From the NCBI RefSeq assembly GCF_003206645.1, contig NZ_PZJP01000001.1:379940-443939 (forward strand): a stretch of 64,000 bases of DNA, given 5' to 3'. A program made the position numbers and the translations under genes. Shown here piece after piece: positions 25,863-35,475 of this stretch. Below the pieces are notes generated by a model, which was given only the letters and a program-made list of their open reading frames with translations, had not been told where the DNA came from and did not search any database. The stretch comes from Salinicola aestuarinus. GTDB taxonomy: Bacteria; Pseudomonadota; Gammaproteobacteria; Pseudomonadales; Halomonadaceae. Each line of letters begins with the position of its first letter. Position 1 is the first letter of the stretch.

Positions 25863-26588
25863 TCAGCCGTCGACACTGATACGCAGCGCACCGGCGATGG
25901 CGAACGGCGCGCCGGCGATCGCCAGCGCCAGCATGGCGCCGAGCAGCGCCATCGGCGCCGTGACCGGGTCACCGGCAATCGCGGCATTCACCGCCCCGGC
26001 CCCGAAGATCAGCACCGGGATGTAGAACGGCAGAATCAACAGCGACAGCAGCACCCCACCTCGGGGCAGGCTGACCGTCAGCGCCGCACCGACCGCGCCG
26101 ATCAGGCTGAAGGTGGCCGACCCCAGCAGCAGCGCCGCCATCAGCGTGGCGACCCCCGCCGCCGGCAGCGACAGCAATAGCCCCAGCAGCGGTGCGATCA
26201 GCGCCATCGGCACCCCGGTCAGCAGCCAGTGCGCGAACGTTTTGGCCAGACAGAGCGCCGGCAGCGGCTGCGGCGAGAGCAGCATCTGCTCCAGGCTGCC
26301 GTCGTCGAAATCACTACGGAACAGGGCGTCCAGCGAGAGCAGCACAGCCAGCAGCGCGGTGACCCACAAAAGCCCCGGGGCGAGAGTCGCGAGCAGCGCC
26401 GGCTCCGGCGAGATGCCCAGCGGGAACAGCACGATCACCAGCGCCTGAAAGAGCAGCGGATTGATCCACTCGCTGCCGCGGCGCCGGGCGATCGCCAGCT
26501 CGCGCTTCACCTGCCTCACGCAGGTGGCGGCCAGCCCGCGGGGCGCTAGCGTCGGCGCCGCGGTCGCGGTCGACTCAGGCGGCGGCAT
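25863..26588 (-). CDS. ccmB: Heme exporter subunit CcmB
   Basis: About 241 residues, six transmembrane helices. Conserved phrases include NPLLFQALVIVLFPLGISPEP, APGLLWVTALLAVLLSLDALFRSDFDDGSLEQMLLSPQPLPA and LPRGGVLLSLLILPFYIPVLIFG. With CcmA it forms the ABC transporter that releases holo-CcmE. The ATG at 26588 has GGGAG six bases upstream and overlaps the end of ccmA by 14 bp; the N-terminus is about 20 residues longer than in E. coli. The frame extends further upstream without better support. Confidence 0.94.
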   Translation of the reverse strand: MPPPESTATAAPTLAPRGLAATCVRQVKRELAIARRRGSEWINPLLFQALVIVLFPLGISPEPALLATLAPGLLWVTALLAVLLSLDALFRSDFDDGSLEQMLLSPQPLPALCLAKTFAHWLLTGVPMALIAPLLGLLLSLPAAGVATLMAALLLGSATFSLIGAVGAALTVSLPRGGVLLSLLILPFYIPVLIFGAGAVNAAIAGDPVTAPMALLGAMLALAIAGAPFAIAGALRISVDG

Positions 26589-27213
26589 GCGTGGCTCCCA
26601 GCCGCAGGCGCTCGATGCACGCGGTCGGTGCGAATTCATGATGGGTGGTCAGCACCACAGCCCCCCCGGCGTCGCGGTGCGCCAGCAGCCGCTGCTCCAG
26701 CCAGGCCACGCCGGCGCGGTCGAGCGCGGTGAAGGGTTCGTCGAGAATCCACAGCGGCCGCGGGATCAGTTCGAGCCGCGCCAGCGCGATGCGCCGCCGC
26801 TGCCCGGCGGAGAGCTGCCCGGCGGGCAGATCCTCGAAGCCGTAGAGCCCGACGGTCTGCAACGCGGCCTCGATCGCGGCCGCGTCGACGCAAAGATCCG
26901 CCAGCGCCGCGGACCAGGCGAGATTCTCCATCGCGGTCAGCGACGTGGTGACGCCCGGCTCGTGGCCCAGATAGAGCAGCGCCGTGCGGTAGTCCGCGCG
27001 CGCCCTGGCCAGCGGCTGGCCGCGCCAGCTCAGCGTCCCCGCCGTCGGCGCCAACTGCCCGGTCAGCATCTTGAGCAGGGAGGTCTTGCCGCTGCCGTTT
27101 GGCCCCTCGATGCGCAGCAGGGTGCCGTCGACGACGTCGAGATCCAGCCCGTGGAGCAGCTCGCGCTCGTCCCGCTCACAGGCGAGCCCGCGTCCCGTCA
27201 GCGCAACCGTCAT
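26575..27213 (-). CDS. ccmA: Heme exporter ATP-binding protein CcmA
   Basis: 212 residues. Walker A GPNGSGKTS, ABC signature LSAGQRRR, Walker B PLWILDEPFTALD and the switch His in TTHHEF are complete. It powers CcmB-CcmC release of heme-loaded CcmE. Overlaps the ccmH stop by four bases and ccmB by 14 bases, so translation is coupled. Confidence 0.96.
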   Translation of the reverse strand: MTVALTGRGLACERDERELLHGLDLDVVDGTLLRIEGPNGSGKTSLLKMLTGQLAPTAGTLSWRGQPLARARADYRTALLYLGHEPGVTTSLTAMENLAWSAALADLCVDAAAIEAALQTVGLYGFEDLPAGQLSAGQRRRIALARLELIPRPLWILDEPFTALDRAGVAWLEQRLLAHRDAGGAVVLTTHHEFAPTACIERLRLGATHAAA

Positions 27214-27737
27214 GCATCCCGCCCGGGGTCGTCGGCCTGCCCTGGCTCATCGTCACGGGCATTGTGACGTGCGATCAGCCCGTCGAGATGCCGGCGCTCC
27301 TGCGCGCTCAGCGTCTGCGGGCCCGCCCGCCGCCGGCGCACGACGAACAGCGCAACGATGCCGCCGCCGATGACGACGAGCCCGAACGGCAGCCCCCACA
27401 GCAGCCAGGTTCGCGCTTCGAAGCGCGGGTCGTAGAGGGCGTAGTCGCCGAAGCGCTCGACCATGGCGCCCTCGATCTCGGCGTCACTCGCGCCGTCGCG
27501 CAGCATGGCGGCGACCCGGGCGCGCATGTCGCCGGCAATCGGTGAGTTCGACGCCCCGATCGACTCGTTCTGACACTTGGGGCAGCGCAGCCGCCCGCTC
27601 AGCGCCTCGAAGCGCTGGGCCAGCGCCGGGTCGTCGAAAGACTGAACGTCGATCGCCGCCTGCGCCGCCGTGGTCAGCAGGAGCATCGCCAGCAACACCA
27701 GCGGCCGGGCGAGCCCCAGGAGACGCGTTACCGCCAT
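27210..27737 (-). CDS. ccmH: Cytochrome c maturation protein CcmH (CycL-type thiol-disulfide protein)
   Basis: 175 residues: signal/anchor at the N-terminus (PLVLLAMLLLTTAAQA), periplasmic three-helix domain with the redox motif LRCPKCQN (Cys52, Cys55), a second helix LLWGLPFGLVVIGGGIVALFVV, and a cytoplasmic Arg/Asp-rich tail. It reduces apocytochrome c before heme ligation. This is the short form without the CcmI-like domain, which is encoded separately here. Overlaps ccmG by ten bases. Confidence 0.95.
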   Translation of the reverse strand: MAVTRLLGLARPLVLLAMLLLTTAAQAAIDVQSFDDPALAQRFEALSGRLRCPKCQNESIGASNSPIAGDMRARVAAMLRDGASDAEIEGAMVERFGDYALYDPRFEARTWLLWGLPFGLVVIGGGIVALFVVRRRRAGPQTLSAQERRHLDGLIARHNARDDEPGQADDPGRDA

Positions 27738-28273
27738 TTCGCGATCTCCGGCAGAATCACCTGCTCGACGTCATCCGGCGTGATGTAGCCGGTATGGTGA
27801 TAGCGGATGAACCCGTCACCATCGACGATGAAGCTCTCCGGTGCGCCGTAGACGCCGAGGTCGAAACCGAGGCTGCCTTTCGGGTCGAACAGTGAGACGT
27901 CGAAGGGATCGCCGTAGGTCTCGAGGAACTCGTGGCCCTTGTCGCGGGTGTCCTTGTAGTCGACGCCGACCAGACGCACGCCGCGGTCGGCCAGCGTCTG
28001 AAGCTGCGGCATCTCCTTTTTGCACACCGGGCACCACTCGCCCCAGACGTTGACCAGGGTCACTTCGCCCTCGCTGTCATCGCCGCCCTCGAGCAGCGAA
28101 CGGTCCAGGCGCCGGTCGGGGTCGTCGAGCGTCGCCAGATCGAAGGCCGGAAAGCGATCAGCGAGCTTGGCCGAGGCGCGCGCCGAGGGGTCATGGGAGA
28201 GACCGCGGTAGAGAAAGACCACCAGCACCGCAAAGATCAGCAGCGGCACCAGCAGGAGCAGACGACGTTTCAT
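27728..28273 (-). CDS. ccmG: Thiol:disulfide interchange protein CcmG/DsbE
   Basis: 181 residues: one N-terminal membrane anchor, thioredoxin fold with active site WCPVC (Cys81, Cys84) in VNVWGEWCPVCKKEMPQL, and the family-specific GAPESF loop with cis-Pro. It keeps the haem-binding cysteines of apocytochrome c reduced, receiving electrons from DsbD/CcdA. Starts four bases before the ccmF stop. Confidence 0.96.
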   Translation of the reverse strand: MKRRLLLLVPLLIFAVLVVFLYRGLSHDPSARASAKLADRFPAFDLATLDDPDRRLDRSLLEGGDDSEGEVTLVNVWGEWCPVCKKEMPQLQTLADRGVRLVGVDYKDTRDKGHEFLETYGDPFDVSLFDPKGSLGFDLGVYGAPESFIVDGDGFIRYHHTGYITPDDVEQVILPEIAKWR

Positions 28274-30267
28274 GACAGCGCCTCCGGGGAAGGGGTCACG
28301 GCAGCGCGGGGCGCGGTTCGGCGGCGGTAGCGGCGATCCAGCACCGCGAGCACGCCGCCGCTGGCCATGATCAGCGCGCCGAGCCAGAGCCAGCGCACGA
28401 AGGGTTTGATCTGGATGCGCAGCGACCAGTCGCCGTCGTCGACCTCGTCACCCAGCGCGACGTAGAGATCGCTGAAAAGCCCCGGGCGCAGGGCAACATC
28501 GGTCATCGGCATGCGGCTGGCCTGATAGAAGCGCTTCTCGGGGTAAAGTTCGAATGCGCGGCGCCCCGGCGGCACGACCTCGATGGTGGCGGTATCGGCG
28601 AGATAGTTCGGCCCGCGGCGTTCGTTGAAATCGGTCATGCTGAAGCGATAGCCACCGACCTCGACCGTCTCTCCCGGGCCGAGGCGCACGTTTTGCTCCG
28701 CGCTGTAGTTCGACACCATCACCACGCCGACGATGGTCACCGCGACGCCCAGGTGCCCGAGGAGCATGCCCCAGTACGCCGGGGTGAGCTTTTTCAGCGC
28801 CGTCCAGCGCCCCGGCGAGCCCTCATGGCGCGGGCGAATTCGATGGATCAGGTCGCGGGCGAGGGACAACACCAGCCAGAGCGCGAGCAGCAGTCCCAGC
28901 GAGACGCCGAGATTCCACGTGCCGCCGTAGAGCGAGGGAACGATGGCCGCGATGACCACCGCCGCCAGCGCCGAGAGCGCCAGCCGCCTGCCCAGCTCCC
29001 GGCCCGGCATGCGCTTCCAGCGCGCCAGCGGCCCCAGCCCCATGAACACGCAGAGCAGTGCGGTGAGCGGCACGAACAGCGCGTTGAAGTACGGCGGGCC
29101 GACGCTGATCTTGCCGAGATCGAGCGAGTCCAGCAGCAGCGGATAGAGCGTGCCCAGCAGCACGGTGACGGTGATGATCACCAGCAGGATGTTGTTGATC
29201 AGCAGCAGCGCATCGCGGGAGAACCAGCCGAACCCGGAGGCAGAGACCACTCGGGGGGCGCGCAGCGCGAAGATCGTCAACGACAGACCCACGGTGATCC
29301 CCAGCAGAATCAGGATAAAGGTGCCCCGGGCCGGGTCGTTGGCGAAGGCATGCACCGAGGTGAGCACGCCGGAACGCACCAGAAAGGTGCCCAGCAGCGA
29401 CAGCGAGAAGGTGAAGATCGCCAGCAGCACGGTCCAGTTCTTGAAGGTGCCGCGCTTTTCGGTCACCGCCAGCGAGTGAATCAGCGCCGTGCCGGCGAGC
29501 CACGGCAGCAAGGATGCGTTCTCGACCGGGTCCCAGAACCACCAGCCGCCCCAGCCGAGTTCGTAGTAGGCCCACCAGCTTCCCAGCGCGATGCCCACCG
29601 TCAGGAAGGCCCAGGCGAGGTTGGTCCAGGGGCGCGCCCAGCGGGTCCAGGCGGCGTCCAGCCGGCCACCGATCAGCGCCGCCAGCGCGAAGGCGAACAC
29701 CACCGAGAAGCCCACGTAGCCCATGTAGAGCATCGGCGGATGGATGATCAGGCCGAAGTCCTGCAGCAGCGGATTGAGGTCGTTGCCGTCCGCGGGCACG
29801 TTGGGCAGCAGCCGCGAGAAGGGGTTGGAGGTCATCAGGATGAACAGCAAAAAACCGCTGCTGATCCAGCCCATCACTGCCAGCACCCGGGCGAGCATGT
29901 CCCGCGGCAGATGGCGGGAGAAGACGCTGACGGCGAAGCTCCAGCCGCTCAGAATCAGCGCCCACAGCAGCACCGAGCCTTCGTGACTGCCCCATACCGC
30001 GCTGAGCTTGTAGTACCAGGGCAGCATCGAGTTGGAGTTGTGGGCGACGTAGGCGACGCTGAAGTCGTCGAGCAGAAAGCTCGCCGCGAGAAAGAGAAAC
30101 GCCAGCGCCAGAAACGCGAACTGGCCCCACGCCATCGGCTGGGCGAACGCCATCCACAGCGGACGACGCTGCGCCGCCCCGATCATCGGCACGCTTGCCT
30201 GAACCAGCGCCATGGCCAGCGCCATGATCAGTGAATAGCTGCCCAGTTCAGGGATCATCGTCGTCAT
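28270..30267 (-). CDS. ccmF: Heme lyase CcmF
   Basis: 665 residues with about 15 transmembrane helices. The WWD domain is seen as GGWWFWDPVENASLLPWL, the SVWGSHEGSVLLW segment carries a conserved His, and a further conserved His region lies before it. CcmF, with CcmH and CcmI, attaches heme to apocytochrome c. It is the first gene of this ccm cluster. Two in-frame starts are three codons apart; the first (30267) has AAGAG at good spacing, the second (MIPELGSY) aligns better with E. coli CcmF. Confidence 0.96.
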   Translation of the reverse strand: MTTMIPELGSYSLIMALAMALVQASVPMIGAAQRRPLWMAFAQPMAWGQFAFLALAFLFLAASFLLDDFSVAYVAHNSNSMLPWYYKLSAVWGSHEGSVLLWALILSGWSFAVSVFSRHLPRDMLARVLAVMGWISSGFLLFILMTSNPFSRLLPNVPADGNDLNPLLQDFGLIIHPPMLYMGYVGFSVVFAFALAALIGGRLDAAWTRWARPWTNLAWAFLTVGIALGSWWAYYELGWGGWWFWDPVENASLLPWLAGTALIHSLAVTEKRGTFKNWTVLLAIFTFSLSLLGTFLVRSGVLTSVHAFANDPARGTFILILLGITVGLSLTIFALRAPRVVSASGFGWFSRDALLLINNILLVIITVTVLLGTLYPLLLDSLDLGKISVGPPYFNALFVPLTALLCVFMGLGPLARWKRMPGRELGRRLALSALAAVVIAAIVPSLYGGTWNLGVSLGLLLALWLVLSLARDLIHRIRPRHEGSPGRWTALKKLTPAYWGMLLGHLGVAVTIVGVVMVSNYSAEQNVRLGPGETVEVGGYRFSMTDFNERRGPNYLADTATIEVVPPGRRAFELYPEKRFYQASRMPMTDVALRPGLFSDLYVALGDEVDDGDWSLRIQIKPFVRWLWLGALIMASGGVLAVLDRRYRRRTAPRAAVTPSPEALS

Positions 30268-31123
30268 GGAACCGCTCTTTACTCAAGGGATGGTCTTGCT
30301 GGCCGCGACAGCTCGGCTCGATCTCGCCTCACCGTGCCAAACCGGCTGTGGATACTTCACAGGATGTGGATATCTCGAACGGCGCGAACACGTCGCCCGC
30401 GGTGGCGACGTCACCCCGAGCGCATCACCGAAAGACGCGAGGCGTGAGTTCGCATCGAAGTCCGGCGGTCGCGCGCGCAACGTCAGCCAGCTTCGCGTGC
30501 ACGATCAGTGACTTAGTCAACGACCCCGCCCACGACTGAGTTAGCGAGAGGCGGCGCACCGCGGGCAAAGCACCGCCGGCCGGGCCGATAGCGGGGCGCT
30601 ACGATACCAAAACAGACCGCGAGAGGCCCGTTTAGCGTGCGAATGATGTATTCATCTAGCTGTTGGCGCTTGTCGCCGGTCGCACTCTGTTGCCTCATCG
30701 CCCCGCCCCACGATGGCAACAGCGTTGCAATAGCGGGCGTCGATGCCGGCCGTGAAGCGCTCCGATTAGAAAGTGACTTGGACGGCGGCGCTGACCCGCG
30801 ATGTCTTGCTGGACTCAGGCTACGCCGGCCGATTCGGCGACGACGTTAAAGACACGGGAGCAACGCGGCCCTGACTTGGCAGCTTTGAGCGGGTGACTAG
30901 GGCTTTGAGTTGAGGAGGAGTCTTCGGTAGCGAGGACTGCGTCAGAGAAGGCGCATAGAGCGTTGACGACTTAACTGCCGACGCCGAGAGTGCGAAACCA
31001 ATGGACTGGGAGTGCCCGGTCGGCGTCTACACCTCGGTGAGTACACCGGGATTTTTCGCTTTTTAGCGGGTAACGAAGCGACTCTCGACAGCATGGCCTT
31101 GGCGTCTCGGCGCCCAATGTTAC
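30268..31123. other. 856-bp region between the ccm cluster and the defence island, no gene called
   Basis: Contains the presumed ccm promoter near 30268-30400 and otherwise only short frames without ribosome binding sites or recognisable products. Two near-DnaA-box sequences (30347-30355 and 30365-30373) lie close together but no other origin feature is present. The stretch may include the left boundary of the island beginning with the GIY-YIG gene, but I see no terminal repeat or tRNA. Confidence 0.5.
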
Positions 31124-32011
31124 CTATAGCGCGTCTAGGCGAGCCTCTTGAATCGCCTTCAATGTCTTACCGCTGGCGTCCTTCCAAGCCACTCGCCCGT
31201 TCGATGCGCCACCCACCAATACGCCGGCGGCGGTCGAGGGTGAGGCAAACCGGAAGCCCTGGGTGAATATCAGCTTGCCCTCCTGCGGCGCCAAAACGCC
31301 GCGCGTTTTCAGCATCTGACGCTGCTCGCGCATGTAGTCGTGAATGGAGGCGGTTTCATCCGCGCGTGCCAACGAGCCCTTCAACACCACGAAACCATCC
31401 GTCACTTCTTTACCGCTACCTTTCGCGCCTCGCTCGTCGAGATAAAGCGTTAGAGACGGCTCGGTCGATTCCGATGACTCATTACTGGTTTGGCTACTGG
31501 CCGACTCAAAAGCATCGACGCCCAGCAGCGGGAAGATCACCAGCATCTCAGCGAGAAACCACTCGGCATCGGCCTTATCCGCTTCATTGAGCGGGGGTGG
31601 TGCAGGGTAAGCGGTATTCTCCACCGCCCATTGGTTGGCGGATTTGGCCAACGCCAGCAAGCGCGCTTCCAGATAGCGCACGTTGGCCTTGTTCAAGCCT
31701 TCGTTGGTGCTGGTAAAGGCAATGGCCCGCGTCCAGAACTCCTTGCCCGCCACGTGCTGTTTGATTCGCTCGCCGAGCGCATCCGCTTCGCCGACATAGA
31801 GCTTGGCCGCGCCGTCGTCCGTTTGCCCCGTGAGGACATACACGCCCGGCTGAGTCATCTCGCTTCGCGTCAGCGCGCCTTCGAGCTGGGAGCGGTTGGC
31901 CACCACCGCCCGGCCGGTCCAGTTGGACTTCTCGACGATGCGCAGGCCCTCGGGCGTGCCGTCAGCGAGGAAGATGCGGATGGAGGTTGGGCGGCCCTGC
32001 GGCGGTGTCAT
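31124..32011 (-). CDS. GIY-YIG nuclease-like protein with DUF4357 domain
   Basis: 295 residues. An N-terminal GIY-YIG nuclease core is seen: G56-VYV ... LYVGEAD (72-77), then the conserved Arg region (ERIKQH) and Glu in VRYLEARLLALA. The C-terminal part (FASPSTAAGVLVGGASNGRVAWKDASGKTL) matches the DUF4357 domain. Proteins of this architecture are frequent neighbours of restriction-modification genes; biochemical role unknown. GGAG sits five bases before the ATG. It is downstream of the hsdR remnant and the type III-like operon on the same strand. Confidence 0.82.
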   Translation of the reverse strand: MTPPQGRPTSIRIFLADGTPEGLRIVEKSNWTGRAVVANRSQLEGALTRSEMTQPGVYVLTGQTDDGAAKLYVGEADALGERIKQHVAGKEFWTRAIAFTSTNEGLNKANVRYLEARLLALAKSANQWAVENTAYPAPPPLNEADKADAEWFLAEMLVIFPLLGVDAFESASSQTSNESSESTEPSLTLYLDERGAKGSGKEVTDGFVVLKGSLARADETASIHDYMREQRQMLKTRGVLAPQEGKLIFTQGFRFASPSTAAGVLVGGASNGRVAWKDASGKTLKAIQEARLDAL

Positions 32012-32045
32012 ACAAACTCCAAAACGGTGATGATCATTGATTCGA

Positions 32046-32290
32046 CAGAAACTCGGCCTGCCTGAGAATCAGCTCGATTACCTCAGGCGATTTATCCGGT
32101 GGATACTTGTAACGCTGCAGCGTGCGTCGCACCAAACGCGCAGCTTGGCACGCACGCTTTCGCGTACCTGCCAGTCAATGCACCGCGGCCGCCGTGGGCA
32201 TCCGCCAACGAATTGAGCCGCAATCAAAGTCACTGCTAGACCGTGACCAAAGAGGACTTCGCCCGACCATATAGTCGGCATCATCCGTTT
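32046..32290 (-). pseudogene. Remnant of a type I restriction subunit HsdR C-terminus
   Basis: Minus-strand reading gives IDWQVRESVRAKLRV, then, after a one-base frame change near 32135-32145, RRTLQRYKYPPDKSPEVIEL and ILRQAEFLSN. These match the conserved C-terminal end of type I HsdR proteins (xDWxVRExVRAKLRxLVKRxLRKYxYPPD). The upstream part is also degraded (AQFVGG..., no helicase motifs). No hsdM or hsdS is nearby. A broken relic, not a working gene. Confidence 0.75.
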
Positions 32291-32339
32291 CCACGGCTAA
32301 ATCAAAGGTTGCTTAAACCAATAAATAAAAAAAGACTCT

Positions 32340-35300
32340 TTACCTCACCAAGTCCATAAGCTTGCCGTAGGAATCCACTACGTCATACGTCACCTTCGCC
32401 GTCGCGATCGTGTCGAAAAACTCATTGGCACACTTGATCTTGGCCTTCTCGATTTCACGAAGCTCCAACGATGACATGCTGCCCTTGGTCTCTGCCACGA
32501 AGTAGACGTACTTGACGTCATTTTTGTTGAAAGCAATGGCCCAGTCGGGGTTGTAGTTGCCCACCGGCGTCGGGATGAAGAAGCTCTTCGGCAACTTGGC
32601 GTAAACCACTACCTCCTTTCCAGTATCGAGCTCTTCAACGAAATCCCGCTCGATCTTGGAGTCGGTCACCACGTAATCATAGACGTGGCGGTCGGCCTTG
32701 TAGGCTTGATCGAGCTGGTTCTCCGACTTCTCAATGGTGAAGATTTCCCGACTGTGCTGCTCATTGAGCGGGTCGTAGCTGATGTATTCAACCACCATAC
32801 TGGCCTTCTGCTCATTGATCAGCCTGGCGGCCTGGGCCATGAAGTCCTCGGGGTTCATCTGGTATTGCTTGAAGGTCTTCGGCTGTATCTTAAAGAGAAT
32901 TGCCGCGATGGTGCGCCGTGTCAGCTGTGTAGCCTCGGCCAGGCGGCCGATCAGATCGTACTGAACCGCCGAGTGAAGCGCGCCGTCATGTTCGACCCGC
33001 TCGCTCTCGTTAACGGTGAAAGCCTGCCCGCTGGTCATGTCTTGATAGCTGGCTTCAGCCTTCTGAGTGCCGCGCTCCACCTGATACTCCAAGCGCTTCA
33101 CCTTGAGTTTCTCATTGAGCTCACCGACGCATTTCTCTACCAGCTCGTTGGAGTCGAAGCTAACGGAGTAGGCGGCCTTGCGGTTAATGCGCTCCCAGAG
33201 CTCTTGGAATTCCTTCTTATGGAAATTGTCGTTGAGCGGGTTCAGCTTGGCCTTGCGGCCGTCCCCAATGTGCGGCAACTGGGCGTTACTGAAGACGCTG
33301 TCGATCAGTTGGAAGACCTGCTGAGCATAAGGCTGTAGTGCCTCCGGCAGTTCGGCCAAGGTGCCCGCCTCCTTGGCCTGGTGGTAGTCATCGGTGATGT
33401 GATCGGCGCTATCCGTGTAGTCGTTCTTGAGCAGATAGCGGTAAATCTCCTTGGCCATGGCGGGCGTGACCTCGGTCTCCCCCTCATCCGACACTAGCAG
33501 CTTACCGGTGAAGTAGGCCTCATCGGCGACCCGTGGACGCTCGGAGAGTTCCTTACTGATATCGCGCTGCAAGGCGGTGACGAAGTCTTTATAGCTCTCG
33601 CTTGCGACCACTGTCAGCTCGTTGATGTCGTGCACCGTCATGGGATCATCCATGCGATCACCTAGCTGGTTGACCGCAAGACGCAGGCCGCGCCCCACTT
33701 CCTGACGCCGGGAGATGGTGTTGTCGCTGTGCTTCAGAGTGCAGATGACGAACACGTTGGGGTTGTCCCAGCCCTCCCGCAGTGCGGAGTGGGAGAAGAT
33801 GAATCGCGTGGGCTCCTCAAAGGAGAGCAGGCGCTCCTTGTCCTTCAGGATCAGGTCGTAGGCATCGACATCGTCCGTCTCGGTAGAGCGCGCCTTGGTG
33901 ATGGGGTCGACGAGGCGCCTAGACTTTTTGTCGATGGAAAAGTAGCCGTTGTGGGTATCCGAGGCGTTGATGCCCTTAAGGTAGCGGTTGTACTCGCTGT
34001 CCTCCAGGGTCATCACCTGATTGAGCTGCTCGTTGTACTCCTCCTCGAAGATGCGGGCGTACTCACCCAGCACCTCGCCGCCTTCATCGTACTGGCGATA
34101 CTTGGCCACCTCATCGATGAAGAACAGCGTGAGTACCTTGACGCCTTGGGAGAACAGTAACTGTTCCTTTTTGAAGTGCGCCTTGACCGCTTCACGGATC
34201 TGGATCTGGCGCAATGCCTTCTCGGTGACGTCGACGGTCACTTCCCCCGCAGTGAGTTCAACGCCGTTGGTGAAGCTAAGCTGGTCCACTCGAGCGTCAA
34301 TGTCCGAGACGACGAAACCCTTGTATTGATCCAGCCCCCCCGAGAGTTCATGCAGATTGTCACCCTTGCCCAGCTTGCGGCGCTTGCGCTTCACGCCAGT
34401 GGCTGACTTCTCCTCATACTCGACCCAGGCGACGGGGGGCTTGTTCTTGGCCGTCTCGATGTTCTCGAGGTAGAGATAGGCATCAGTACCGGTGAGCCCC
34501 CTGGTGGTGACACCGTGCACCGAAATCTTCTTCACCAACTTCTGGTTGTAGGCGTCCAGAGCGTCTAGGCGGTGGATCTTGTTGTAAGTCGTCTTGTGGG
34601 TCGCCGAGTAGCGCACGATGAAGAGGGGGCTGAACTCGCTCAGTGAGCTAAGCGTCTTCCCCCCTTCCATCTTCTGCGGCTCATCGAGGAACAGGATCGG
34701 GCGGTTGGCCTTGATCACGTCGATGGGACGCCGCGACTGGAAGTCGTCCAGCTCATCGTAGATGCGGCGATTATCGGCGCCACGGGAGTTGAAGGCCTGC
34801 ACGTTGATGACCATCACGCTGATGCCGGCATCCGAGGAGTAGCTTTCCAGGTTGTGCAGCTGCTTCGAGTTATAGATGAAGAAGCGCGCCTTCTCGCCGT
34901 AGCTCTCCAAAAAGTGATCAGCGGTGATTTGCAGCGACTTGTAGACCCCCTCGCGGATCGCGATGCTGGGCACCACCACGATGAACTTGCTCCAACCGTA
35001 GCGCTGCTTCAGCTCGAACATGCTCTTCAGGTAGACGTAAGTCTTGCCGGTACCGGTCTCCATCTCCATATCCAGATTGATGGGACAGCCGGTCTTGTCG
35101 TCTTTCTTCAAGCTGTCGGAAACCGGGAGGTTCTGACGGCGCTGAACCGACTTGATGTTGTTCAGTAGCTCAAACTCCGTCAGCTCAAGCGCCGCGTTCT
35201 TGAAGCCGGCGTCGTCGGGGTCTGGGGAAGCATACATATCCCGCTGCAGCGGCTGCGCCACGGGCGCGGCCTCGCCCGGGTCAATACGGTAGCGGATACC

Positions 35301-35387
35301 GCTGCTAAAGGGCTGACCAGCAAAGCAGTCTGCCAGCGCCTCGACCGCTCGCGTCTGGTATTCCTGAGTCTTGAACTTGAGCTTCAT
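32340..35387 (-). CDS. Type III-like restriction endonuclease (Res) subunit, helicase plus nuclease
   Basis: 1015 residues. Superfamily II helicase motor: Walker A ETGTGKT (110-116), motif II LDEPQKM (D235 E236), motif III YSATH, motif VI-like [11 protein letters not shown]. The C-terminus carries a PD-(D/E)xK nuclease: NPDWAI (D948) and AETKG (E966, K968). This is the type III Res layout, where Res translocates and cleaves with Mod when two sites are met. It is the last gene of an operon that also encodes Mod, an AlbA_2 protein, DUF4391 and an SNF2 helicase. AAGGAAGG precedes the ATG. All key residues look intact. Confidence 0.92.
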   Translation of the reverse strand: MKLKFKTQEYQTRAVEALADCFAGQPFSSGIRYRIDPGEAAPVAQPLQRDMYASPDPDDAGFKNAALELTEFELLNNIKSVQRRQNLPVSDSLKKDDKTGCPINLDMEMETGTGKTYVYLKSMFELKQRYGWSKFIVVVPSIAIREGVYKSLQITADHFLESYGEKARFFIYNSKQLHNLESYSSDAGISVMVINVQAFNSRGADNRRIYDELDDFQSRRPIDVIKANRPILFLDEPQKMEGGKTLSSLSEFSPLFIVRYSATHKTTYNKIHRLDALDAYNQKLVKKISVHGVTTRGLTGTDAYLYLENIETAKNKPPVAWVEYEEKSATGVKRKRRKLGKGDNLHELSGGLDQYKGFVVSDIDARVDQLSFTNGVELTAGEVTVDVTEKALRQIQIREAVKAHFKKEQLLFSQGVKVLTLFFIDEVAKYRQYDEGGEVLGEYARIFEEEYNEQLNQVMTLEDSEYNRYLKGINASDTHNGYFSIDKKSRRLVDPITKARSTETDDVDAYDLILKDKERLLSFEEPTRFIFSHSALREGWDNPNVFVICTLKHSDNTISRRQEVGRGLRLAVNQLGDRMDDPMTVHDINELTVVASESYKDFVTALQRDISKELSERPRVADEAYFTGKLLVSDEGETEVTPAMAKEIYRYLLKNDYTDSADHITDDYHQAKEAGTLAELPEALQPYAQQVFQLIDSVFSNAQLPHIGDGRKAKLNPLNDNFHKKEFQELWERINRKAAYSVSFDSNELVEKCVGELNEKLKVKRLEYQVERGTQKAEASYQDMTSGQAFTVNESERVEHDGALHSAVQYDLIGRLAEATQLTRRTIAAILFKIQPKTFKQYQMNPEDFMAQAARLINEQKASMVVEYISYDPLNEQHSREIFTIEKSENQLDQAYKADRHVYDYVVTDSKIERDFVEELDTGKEVVVYAKLPKSFFIPTPVGNYNPDWAIAFNKNDVKYVYFVAETKGSMSSLELREIEKAKIKCANEFFDTIATAKVTYDVVDSYGKLMDLVR

Positions 35388-35475
35388 GGCCTTCCTTTCT
35401 GCACCGGCACCGGAGCCTGCAGAAAAAGCTCACGATGCTTTAATTTTAAAATCAAAAACTTAGATATAAATTCGT

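Noticed and set aside
28693..30234. 513-codon open frame antisense to ccmF, rich in Arg/Gln/Glu/His
   Set aside because: It mirrors the codon structure of ccmF in high-GC DNA, has no ribosome binding site and no family resemblance.
30347..30373. Two near-consensus DnaA boxes (TGTGGATAC and TGTGGATAT) 18 bp apart
   Set aside because: Both have a mismatch at the last base, no further boxes, AT-rich unwinding region, dnaA or dnaN genes are nearby; most likely chance.
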